Source: Hyphomicrobiales bacterium (GTDB lineage: Bacteria; Pseudomonadota; Alphaproteobacteria; Rhizobiales; Aestuariivirgaceae). Taken from it: a DNA stretch of 5,787 nucleotides. The stretch covers positions 1 to 5,787 of the forward strand of contig JALWJW010000110.1 of NCBI GenBank assembly GCA_026996935.1, in the 5' to 3' direction. Of the stretch, positions 1 to 5,219 are shown in pieces. The translations under genes were made by a program, and so were the position numbers. Within the stretch, counting starts at the first letter, position 1. The number at the start of each line of letters is the position of its first letter. The notes beneath the pieces are model-generated. The model ran no database searches. It saw only the letters and a program-made list of their open reading frames with translations, and was not told where the DNA came from.

Positions 1-305
1 ACTTATCAATCTTGCCGCGTAGTCTTTGGGTGTTCCTGTGCTGATGAGTTCTCGATAGGCGGCGGTGGTGATGATGGCTAAAAATACATTATGACGTGAG
101 CCAAGGGTCGGGATCTCCTGCAAATTTACTTTTGAAACCATCATACCCACCCGTACCCATGTGTTTTCAGTAAAGAATTGACTTCGGGTTTTGTCCAGCG
201 CCCCTGGTATCCTTGATCGGGGCTTTTATATCGGTCACGTAATGTTTTGTGGGCGCTGCTTTTTACGAGTGGCTTATAAATGATTGTAAATATTGATGTT
301 TCCAT
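1..305 (-). pseudogene. 5' part of a frameshifted gene running off the left edge; possible L-2-amino-thiazoline-4-carboxylic acid hydrolase-like protein
   Basis: Read on the minus strand, an ATG at 305-303 has a fair ribosome site (TAGGTG, about 5 nt upstream) and begins METSIFTIIYKPLVKSSAHK. This frame is open for 54 codons and stops at 143-141. A second frame, open from 225 to the window edge, carries the natural-looking continuation: WVRVGMMVSK, then IPTLGSRHNVFLAIITTAAY, then a YRELISTGTPKDYAARLI-like stretch. Joining the two near 155-170, beside a run of four A's, restores one continuous protein, so one base appears to be missing. The GRWTKPEV and PTLGSRHNVFLA stretches remind me of the L-2-amino-thiazoline-4-carboxylic acid hydrolase-like family, but this is recall, not a search result. 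Alternatives are a sequencing error in an intact gene, or a shorter gene starting at the ATG pair 144-139. The 3' part lies outside the window. Confidence 0.5.
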
Positions 306-384
306 AATGCACCTAACAATATGAGCGAGCCTTTAAGGATGTTTTTAGCGCGATAATCCGCGCACCGATCTTGAGTGTATTCTT

Positions 385-493
385 TCTAGTTACTGGAAAG
401 TCAAAGGGTTTTATATATCAACGTGTATTAACAATTATTAATAGCATAGGTTGTTGACCCTCTAGCTGCTGGAAGGCTCAGGTTTTGATTATC
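385..493. repeat. Imperfect direct repeat pair in the 306-550 non-coding region
   Basis: TCTAGTTACTGGAAAGTC at 385-402 recurs as TCTAGCTGCTGGAAGGCTC at 461-479. In both copies a (A)GGGTTTT/AGGTTTTGAT stretch follows, so similarity extends about 30 bases with a few mismatches and a 2-base gap. The copies start 76 bp apart, upstream of the exported Met-rich protein gene and also upstream of the minus-strand gene at 305. They could be tandem regulator sites or remnants of a small duplication. On the minus strand, the first copy also contains a weak -35-like TTGACT (404-399) with a poor -10 (TACACT, 379-374, 19-nt spacer) that could serve the gene starting at 305. Confidence 0.4.
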
Positions 494-538
494 TGATGAG
501 CAAAATCAGGTGTCTAATTTTAGATTATCTCAAAATCA
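487..538 (+). promoter_or_regulatory. Paired GATTATCT / CAAAATCA repeats just upstream of the Met-rich protein gene
   Basis: GATTATCT occurs at 487-494 and again at 523-530, exactly 36 bp apart. CAAAATCA follows at 501-508 (6-nt gap) and at 531-538 (no gap). Each pair contains GATT...AATC inverted ends, and between them lies a 12-bp inverted repeat, TCTAA-TT-TTAGA (513-524). The second copy abuts the ribosome site of the gene at 551. This looks like an operator or leader element, but I see no convincing sigma70 promoter here, so the role is open. Confidence 0.35.
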
Positions 539-550
539 AAGGAAAATATT

Positions 551-1051
551 ATGCTCAAGAAAACAATGATTGCATCTGCAACTGTCTTGTCAATTTCATT
601 GATGATGCCGCTTAGCACCACCTCTTATGCCCAACAAAGCCCCACCATGGGCCAGAATGGTCAGGCCGAAATGATGAAGAAGCCTGGCCATGGTGGTGCA
701 AAGGGTATGAATCAGGGCGGCATAAAACAGGGTGGTATGGGCCAGGGTGGCATGAAACAGGGCAGCATGGGCCAAATGAAAATGATGAAGCGTATGATGA
801 AAATGCGTAAAATGATGATGGGCAAAATGTTCATGGTTCGAAAAAAACCATATTCAAACAATGACATTAAACGCATGATTGATGGCCGTTTGGCCAAGCA
901 CGGTTTTTCAAAACTTATTGCCGGCAGCGTTGCTGATGGCTCAAATAAAATGCCTAAAACAGCGATTGTCAATGTAACGTCGCCAAATGGTGAGTTGTTG
1001 TTTAAAGTTGAAGTCAATCGCAAAAATGGTATGGCGGCTATTGTGGAATAA
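551..1051 (+). CDS. Exported Met/Gln/Lys/Gly-rich protein with a PepSY-like C-terminal domain
   Basis: The 166-residue protein starts at an ATG with a good ribosome site (AAAGGA, 7 nt upstream). Residues 1-27 form a signal peptide with a likely cut after SYA, so the protein is periplasmic or secreted. Residues 33-95 are low-complexity, with about 18 Met mixed with Gly, Gln and Lys; they include a five-residue repeat (GGIKQ, GGMGQ, GGMKQ, GSMGQ; 56-75) and a cluster of MxxM/MM spacings (73-95). Residues 100-166 form a compact domain (YSNNDIKRMIDGRLAKHGF, later SPNGELLFKVEVNRKNG) resembling the PepSY-like C-terminus of small alphaproteobacterial proteins, whose pattern is GRLA.hG...L..G.V...V.s..G.l....evdr.tG. 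Met-rich periplasmic segments often bind copper or silver, but no His/Cys cluster is present, so metal binding is inference. It stands alone, with a terminator behind it. Confidence 0.8.
   Translation: MLKKTMIASATVLSISLMMPLSTTSYAQQSPTMGQNGQAEMMKKPGHGGAKGMNQGGIKQGGMGQGGMKQGSMGQMKMMKRMMKMRKMMMGKMFMVRKKPYSNNDIKRMIDGRLAKHGFSKLIAGSVADGSNKMPKTAIVNVTSPNGELLFKVEVNRKNGMAAIVE
716..775 (+). repeat. Four tandem 15-bp units encoding GG(M/I)(K/G)Q
   Basis: Four in-frame 15-bp units encode GGIKQ, GGMGQ, GGMKQ and GSMGQ. The preceding KGMNQ (701-715) may be a decayed fifth unit. Codons vary between units (GGC/GGT, AAA/GGC), so the array is not a very recent expansion. Confidence 0.7.
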
Positions 1052-1066
1052 TTGATTTCAACAAAA

Positions 1067-1099
1067 GTCGGGGTGGTGATGTGCTACCCCGACATTATT
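1067..1099 (+). terminator. Probable intrinsic terminator after the Met-rich protein gene
   Basis: GTCGGGGTGG (1067-1076) pairs with CTACCCCGAC (1084-1093) over 10 bp with one G-U pair and a 7-nt loop. It begins 15 nt after the stop codon. The tail ATTATT is only moderately T-rich, but stem strength and position support termination. It separates this gene from ubiM, which then needs its own promoter. Confidence 0.65.
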
Positions 1100-1146
1100 A
1101 AAGGTCCTGACCCTCATTTGACCCTGTTTATGTGTGGTGTGGTGGT

Positions 1147-1160
1147 TTGACGCAAATCAA
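1147..1160 (+). promoter_or_regulatory. FNR/FixK-type (CRP-FNR family) binding site upstream of ubiM
   Basis: TTGAC-GCAA-ATCAA fits the TTGAY-N4-RTCAA consensus of FNR, FnrL, FixK and DNR regulators, with both half-sites complete. Its centre is at 1153.5, about 71 bp before the ubiM start. A weak -10-like TAAGTT at 1182-1187 would put the transcript start near 1195, placing the box near -41.5, the position of class II activation. The box is seen directly; the regulator and the direction of the effect are inferred. Confidence 0.65.
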
Positions 1161-1224
1161 AGCTGTATGAAAAGATTGCTGTAAGTTTGTCGCACTGGTT
1201 TTTTCTTATTAGGGGACGCTCTTT

Positions 1225-2418
1225 ATGGCTTTTGATGTAATCATTATTGGTGCTGGACCTGCGGGGTTAAGTTTTGCACGATCTTTAAAAGACAGTGGTT
1301 TGAATATCGCTGTAGTGGAAAAAACCTCTAAAGAGCAATTGGCAGATCCAGCCTATGATGGCCGTGAAATTGCCTTGACCCATCTGTCTCATAAGTTGAT
1401 GAACGATTTGGGCATGTGGCCGCTTATTGATGATAAGCAAAAAACCATTATCAAGACAGCAAAAGTGGTCAATGGAAATTCGCCTTATTCGCTTGATTTT
1501 GACCATAGTGAAACCAGCAAAGACAATCTTGGCTTTATGGTGGCCAATAATGTAATCCGCAAATCGGCTTGGGATGCACTGCAAGATAGCGATAATGTGA
1601 CCATGTTGTGTGATAAAACTGTCGCCAAGGTTGGCACCAATGCGGTGCGTGGCTGGGTTGAGTTTGAAGATGGTGAGCGTTTGGATGCCCCGTTGGTTGT
1701 GGCCGCTGACAGCCGATTTTCAGCAACACGGCGCATGATGGGCATTTCAACCTCAATGCTTGATTTTGGCCGCACGTGTATTGTTTGCACCATGAGCGCG
1801 TCACGCTCGCATTTTGATACGGCAACAGAATGTTTCCATTATGATCGCACCCTTGCGGTTTTGCCGATTAATGACAATAAAGTTTCAATTGTCATCACCT
1901 TGAAATCAGAAGAAACGCAAAGCGTTTTGGATATGGATAAGCAGGCCTTTGCCCGCGATATTGAAAATCGTCTGAACCATAAATTGGGTTCTATGGCCTT
2001 AACCAGTGAGTTGTTTGCCTATCCGTTGGTCGCAACACTGGCTAAACAGTTTTATACAAACCGATTTGCCGTGATAGGTGATGCGGCGGTGGGGATGCAC
2101 CCTGTAACGGCGCACGGGTTTAACCTTGGTTTGCAAAGCGCTCACATTTTGGCCAGTGAAATGATGTCAGCAATTGATGAGGGCAAAGACTTCAGTTCAG
2201 CGCAAGTGTTGTCGCGTTATAGCACCAAACATCAGCGGATTGCGGCCCCTGTTTATCATGGCACTAATGCGCTGGTAAAACTTTATACCAACAATACGGC
2301 ACCGGCAAAACTTGCCCGAAAAGCATTGCTGCATTTGGGCAATATCGTAAAACCGGCAAAAAGCCTGATTATGGACCAATTAACAGAAATTCGCGCGGTA
2401 GATGGCGGCCGGGCTTAG
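1225..2418 (+). CDS. ubiM: UbiM-type FAD-dependent ubiquinone biosynthesis hydroxylase
   Basis: This 397-residue flavoprotein belongs to the UbiH/UbiF/COQ6 family of mono-oxygenases, which use FAD, NAD(P)H and O2 to hydroxylate the ring of ubiquinone precursors near the membrane. The N-terminal dinucleotide-binding motif GAGPAG is at 9-14, with the strand-end Glu at 32. DGREIAL (45-51) is the family DGR signature, ADSRFSATRR lies at 161-170, and the second FAD motif GDAAVGMHP is at 285-293. The continuation HPVTAHGFNLGL (292-303) and the tail with TNALVKLYTN (347-356) match my memory of UbiM rather than UbiH, UbiF or UbiL, which favour HPIAGQGLN. Length is normal for the family. The start has AGGGGA 8 nt upstream. 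No other ubi gene is adjacent, and the gene converges on the kinase gene with a 30-nt gap. Which ring carbon it modifies cannot be read from the sequence; UbiM enzymes are reported to vary in position specificity. Confidence 0.85.
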   Translation: MAFDVIIIGAGPAGLSFARSLKDSGLNIAVVEKTSKEQLADPAYDGREIALTHLSHKLMNDLGMWPLIDDKQKTIIKTAKVVNGNSPYSLDFDHSETSKDNLGFMVANNVIRKSAWDALQDSDNVTMLCDKTVAKVGTNAVRGWVEFEDGERLDAPLVVAADSRFSATRRMMGISTSMLDFGRTCIVCTMSASRSHFDTATECFHYDRTLAVLPINDNKVSIVITLKSEETQSVLDMDKQAFARDIENRLNHKLGSMALTSELFAYPLVATLAKQFYTNRFAVIGDAAVGMHPVTAHGFNLGLQSAHILASEMMSAIDEGKDFSSAQVLSRYSTKHQRIAAPVYHGTNALVKLYTNNTAPAKLARKALLHLGNIVKPAKSLIMDQLTEIRAVDGGRA

Positions 2419-2448
2419 GGTCTCCGTCCTAACGCGACGTACTCTAGT

Positions 2449-3840
2449 TCAATCTTTAATGGTCATAAATAAACGCATGCCTAGGCCGCCTTGTTTGGCG
2501 TGGTAGGGTTCTAAGCTGTAATTATAGGCCAGCATAATGTCATTGGCGATGGCAAGGCCGAGCCCTGTGCCATTTGTGGTTTCATCAAGGCGTTTGCCGC
2601 GTTGCAAGATTTCTTCTAATTGGTTGTCTTTAACACCGGGGCCATCGTCTTCTATTTCTAAAATCACGCGATCATCGCGAATTTTTCTGGCTGAGATTGC
2701 AATGGTGGACTTTGACCATTTTTGCGCGTTTTCAAGTAAGTTACCGCATACCTCAATAAAATCGCCCGTTTCTATTTGGGCAGATAATTGTGACGGGATG
2801 TCTATGACCCAGTTTGTTTTATGGTCGTCGGTTAGCCGATCTAAAGTAGTAACAAGTTTCTCAATAGTTTCCCTGATGTTGGTTTTTTGAGAGGTTTGCG
2901 GCTGAATTGATTGTAATTTTGCTCGGGCCAATTCGCGCTCAACATGTTGTTTCATCGTGGCGATTTGCTGTCTAAGGACTTGTGTGCTTTTGGTGTTGCC
3001 CTGACTTTCCAACTTGCGTGCTTCAGCAGTCAGGATCGATAAAGGTGTTTTAAAACCGTGGGCCAGGTCGCTGGCTCTGGCACGGCCGCGCTCGGCAGCT
3101 ATTTCCTGAGATTTGATAAAGTTGTTGATTTGTTTGATGACGGGTAAGACTTCGTTGGGGTACGAATTATCAAGGTTTTGACGGTCGCCTGATTGTAATT
3201 GAGCCAATTCAGTTTTGATTTTTCTTAATGGGGCAAGACCAACAAAAACTTGAATTAATACAGTTATCAGCAAAATGATGGCCAGCGCGCCAAGGGCAAG
3301 AGCAAGATCATAGGAAAAATTATCAACTGCTTTTGTAATTTCCCGGTGATCGAGGCTTACGATCATCAGGAAAAATTTTTCACCGCTGCCGGCATCTAAG
3401 GAGACATATTGGACCATGGAAAACAGTTCGCTATTGTCTGGTCCCTCGATTGAATATTCTTGTAAGCCATTGATGTTTTTTACCTTTTTTGAAATATCTA
3501 ATTTATAATCCCACAGTGAGCGAGACTTTAATAAACCGCCATCTTTGCTTGTTACCTGCCAGTACAAGCCGCTAAACGGCTGGTTGAAGCGGGGGTCTGA
3601 CAAAGGTTTTTTGAGTGATAATTTTCCAGGTTTGTCTTCTTTAATCGATAGAATGAGCTGGTTGAGATGGTTGGTAAGTTCAGATTGGATACGTGCTTCA
3701 ACGTGCTTTTCAAACAGATTGGACAGGGCAAACCAGGCAACGACCAGTGCGAGTGCTAAGATGCCAACCGAGAGAAGAATGAGACGGCCTTTCAACGTGC
3801 GAAAGGCCGCAAAACTTGACTTATTCAATGAAGTATCCAA
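2449..3840 (-). CDS. PhoQ-like sensor histidine kinase
   Basis: This 463-residue inner-membrane kinase is the last gene of the PepSY/regulator/kinase operon. Membrane segments lie at about 20-41 and 178-200, enclosing a periplasmic sensor of about 135 residues with no fold I recognise. A linker follows (201-255), then the H box DLAHGFKTPLSIL with the phosphorylated His at 261. The LAH.(F/L)KTPL form is typical of PhoQ-type kinases. The ATPase domain shows the N box GNLLENAQKW (Asn371), DDGPGV (398-403) and GTGLGLA (424-430). The start is TTG at 3840-3838, inside the upstream regulator gene, giving a 20-nt overlap. A TGA lies seven codons before it in this frame, so no ATG is available; another TTG at 3828-3826 is the only nearby alternative. 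AGGGG touches the first TTG, so neither start has ideal spacing and translation is probably coupled to the regulator gene. Confidence 0.9.
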   Translation of the reverse strand: MDTSLNKSSFAAFRTLKGRLILLSVGILALALVVAWFALSNLFEKHVEARIQSELTNHLNQLILSIKEDKPGKLSLKKPLSDPRFNQPFSGLYWQVTSKDGGLLKSRSLWDYKLDISKKVKNINGLQEYSIEGPDNSELFSMVQYVSLDAGSGEKFFLMIVSLDHREITKAVDNFSYDLALALGALAIILLITVLIQVFVGLAPLRKIKTELAQLQSGDRQNLDNSYPNEVLPVIKQINNFIKSQEIAAERGRARASDLAHGFKTPLSILTAEARKLESQGNTKSTQVLRQQIATMKQHVERELARAKLQSIQPQTSQKTNIRETIEKLVTTLDRLTDDHKTNWVIDIPSQLSAQIETGDFIEVCGNLLENAQKWSKSTIAISARKIRDDRVILEIEDDGPGVKDNQLEEILQRGKRLDETTNGTGLGLAIANDIMLAYNYSLEPYHAKQGGLGMRLFMTIKD

Positions 3841-4474
3841 CCCCTCGGCGTGTTTGGATCAAGCCTGATCCGACTTTTTTGCGTAATCTTCCAATCAGGA
3901 CTTCAAGGGCGTTGATGTCTCTATCATGGTTGATGTCGTAAATATGTTCCATGATTTCGGTGCGTGATACGGTGCGCCCTTTATGGTGCAAAAGATAATA
4001 GAGGGTGCGATATTCCAGGGGGGAAAGAGGCAAAGCTCTGCCCTTTAAGAACGCCTGCGCTGAGCGGCTATCGATTTTTAGAATACCTGTTTCTAAAATT
4101 GAAGTCGCATGGCCTTCTTTGCGACGAATGATTGAGCGCAGTCTGGCCATTAATTCTTCCATTTCAAATGGCTTGGCCAAATAATCATCGCCGCCGCTAT
4201 CAATGCCTTCTACTTTCTCCTGCCAGCTTCCACGTGCGGTTAAAATAAGGACTGGAAATGTACGACCTTCGCGGCGCCAGTTTTTAAGGACGGTGAGACC
4301 ATCTTTTTTGGGTAAGCCTAAATCAAGCACAACGGCATCATAGTCTTCTGTAAAGCCCAGAAAATCTGCTTCTTCGCCGTCATGGGCGTAAGATACCAGA
4401 AAGTTTGCTGCTGTTAAGGCTTGCCCAATATCGTGTGCAATTTCTATTTCGTCTTCAACTATAAGTATGTGCAT
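3821..4474 (-). CDS. OmpR/PhoB-family response regulator
   Basis: The 217-residue protein has a complete receiver domain (1-115) with the acidic pair Glu7/Asp8, the phospho-acceptor Asp51 in VVLDLGLP, Thr79 in LTARG and Lys101 in KPFE. A winged-helix DNA-binding domain follows (about 125-217; EYRTLYYLLHHKGRTVSR, then RRGVGYF at the end). It is the cognate partner of the PhoQ-like kinase, whose gene starts inside its last codons. The ATG lies 3 nt after the PepSY stop codon. The nearest purine stretch (AGGCG) is very close to the ATG, so translation is probably coupled to the upstream gene. Regulators of this family bind tandem direct repeats of roughly 11-bp period, and such an array lies at 5107-5144 before this operon. 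The pairing with a PhoQ-type kinase suggests a PhoP-like role, but I would not name it phoP without a tree. Confidence 0.92.
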   Translation of the reverse strand: MHILIVEDEIEIAHDIGQALTAANFLVSYAHDGEEADFLGFTEDYDAVVLDLGLPKKDGLTVLKNWRREGRTFPVLILTARGSWQEKVEGIDSGGDDYLAKPFEMEELMARLRSIIRRKEGHATSILETGILKIDSRSAQAFLKGRALPLSPLEYRTLYYLLHHKGRTVSRTEIMEHIYDINHDRDINALEVLIGRLRKKVGSGLIQTRRGVGYFIE

Positions 4475-4477
4475 CGC

Positions 4478-5023
4478 CTAGTTCCGGTTGAAGTTTGTTC
4501 TAGAACGGCGAGATGCGCCGTTTGATTTTGATCGTACGGGGACAAGAATTGAGCCAACTTTGCCGTTGGGGCGAATGAAGGTCACTTTATAGTAGGATAC
4601 GCGATTTTTCTTTGTGATGTTGGCATCAAGGAAACGCCCTTTACCTGATTTTTTGAAATCTCTAATGACAACAGATAAAGGGGTTTTTCCCGATTTTGCA
4701 GATGTAACTGGCGATTTTGGTTTGGCACTTTGTTTATTGAAAAAACCCCAAAAGCCCGTTTGGTAACCTGTGGTTCCATTGCTGTTGCTGGAGTTTCCTT
4801 CGCCAGTATTTCCGCTTTGGCCATTGTCACTATCACCGTGACCACTATCGCTATTGCCACTATCACCATCGCCACTATCACCATCGCCACCGCTATTTCC
4901 GCCGCCTTCACCACCACCTTCGCCGCCATCTGCCCAAGCTGGTGTTGCCGTTGAATAAACAACGATGAAAAGCGAACATGCGCTTAAACAGATCAATAGT
5001 ATTACGCGTTGAAGAAACTTCAT
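4478..5023 (-). CDS. Exported PepSY-domain protein, first gene of the two-component operon
   Basis: I place the start at the ATG 5023-5021 (181 residues) because it gives a clean signal peptide: MKFLQR, a hydrophobic core to about residue 22, and cleavage after PAWA at 31. A TTG at 5035-5033 would add MVCQ and has a slightly better purine stretch (CGGAACG) upstream. Residues 32-85 are a Gly/Ser/Asp/Asn linker with DGDSG repeats. Residues 114-165 resemble a PepSY domain (TPLSVVIRDFKKSGKGRFLD, then YYKVTFIRPNGKVGSILVPV). A basic, Arg-rich tail (165-181) ends the protein. Small PepSY proteins next to regulator/kinase pairs are common in Proteobacteria, and a periplasmic or membrane-side modulator of the kinase is the usual guess. 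Gene order and the 3-nt gap to the regulator support one transcript. Confidence 0.85.
   Translation of the reverse strand: MKFLQRVILLICLSACSLFIVVYSTATPAWADGGEGGGEGGGNSGGDGDSGDGDSGNSDSGHGDSDNGQSGNTGEGNSSNSNGTTGYQTGFWGFFNKQSAKPKSPVTSAKSGKTPLSVVIRDFKKSGKGRFLDANITKKNRVSYYKVTFIRPNGKVGSILVPVRSKSNGASRRSRTNFNRN
4856..4890 (-). repeat. Tandem 15-bp repeat in the PepSY-protein linker
   Basis: GCCACTATCACCATC (plus-strand reading) occurs twice without a gap at 4856-4870 and 4871-4885, with a further 5 bases to 4890. More degenerate CACTATC units extend left to about 4827. The units are in frame and encode Gly/Asp/Ser repeats, so unit gain or loss would change linker length without breaking the gene. 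Confidence 0.7.
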
Positions 5024-5074
5024 CTGACAAACCAATTTTCGTTCCGAATACCATTTTACCTAATTATTTAAGTA

Positions 5075-5104
5075 ATAGTACATCTCTTTTCCAACCCGAT
5101 TCAA
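5075..5104 (-). promoter_or_regulatory. Candidate sigma70-like promoter for the PepSY/regulator/kinase operon
   Basis: On the minus strand, TTGAAT (5104-5099) and TACTAT (5080-5075) are separated by 18 nt. Each matches the sigma70 consensus at four of six positions. Transcription would start near 5068, giving a leader of about 45 nt to the ATG at 5023. The CTGTCA repeat array begins 2 nt upstream of the -35 box, a typical arrangement for activation by an OmpR/PhoB regulator. Confidence 0.5.
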
Positions 5105-5106
5105 CC

Positions 5107-5144
5107 TGACAGTTTCCTGACAAGGTGTGACAGACTTTTAACAG
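5107..5144. promoter_or_regulatory. Four-copy TGACAG direct-repeat array, probable OmpR/PhoB-family operator
   Basis: On the plus strand TGACAG (5107), TGACAA (5118), TGACAG (5128) and TAACAG (5139) are spaced 11, 10 and 11 bp, so all face the same side of the helix. On the minus strand they read CTGTTA, CTGTCA, TTGTCA, CTGTCA toward the PepSY operon. The first pair, CTGTTAAAAGTCTGTCAC, is close to the PhoB box pattern CTGTCATAWAWCTGTMAY. Either the regulator encoded in this operon (autoregulation) or PhoB itself could bind; the sequence alone cannot decide. Confidence 0.65.
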
Positions 5145-5167
5145 GAGGATGGCGCTAAATCTGTAAT
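5138..5167 (+). promoter_or_regulatory. Candidate sigma70-like promoter for the Asp/Gly/His-rich protein gene
   Basis: TTAACA (5138-5143) and TGTAAT (5162-5167) are 18 nt apart, and each matches the sigma70 consensus at five of six positions. The -35 box overlaps the fourth repeat of the operator array. Transcription would start near 5174, leaving a leader of about 45 nt. The leader region holds short inverted repeats, ACTG-GAAA-CAGT (5169-5180) and GAAAC-N7-GTTTC (5173-5189), of unknown meaning. Confidence 0.5.
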
Positions 5168-5219
5168 CACTGGAAACAGTAACCGTTTCAAACACAATAT
5201 TTATTCGAGGAAAATAATT

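Noticed and set aside
92..144. Independent short gene starting at the ATG pair 144-139 on the minus strand
   Set aside because: The same frame stays protein-like upstream of that ATG (WVRVG) and joins naturally to the upstream frame, so a frameshifted longer gene explains it better.
712..1023. Minus-strand frame opposite the Met-rich protein
   Set aside because: Its Ile/Phe/Pro-rich product is the complement of ATG/AAA/GGC codons, with no start signal.
2416..2431. Possible bidirectional terminator between ubiM and the kinase gene
   Set aside because: TAGG/CCTA gives only four base pairs plus a wobble and no T-run on either strand; I see no credible terminator in the 30-nt gap.
4827..4890. 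CRISPR-like short repeats
   Set aside because: The units are contiguous, in-frame and have no unique spacers; they encode a protein linker.
4582..4962. Minus-strand frame with long Ala/Val/Ile runs overlapping the PepSY gene
   Set aside because: This is the alternative frame of the Gly/Asp/Ser repeats; the PepSY frame has the signal peptide, the domain and the operon spacing.
5107..5144. Firm assignment of the repeat array as PhoB (phosphate) boxes
   Set aside because: The match to the PhoB pattern is good, but any OmpR/PhoB-family regulator could use such repeats, and the regulator encoded next to it is the more economical candidate.
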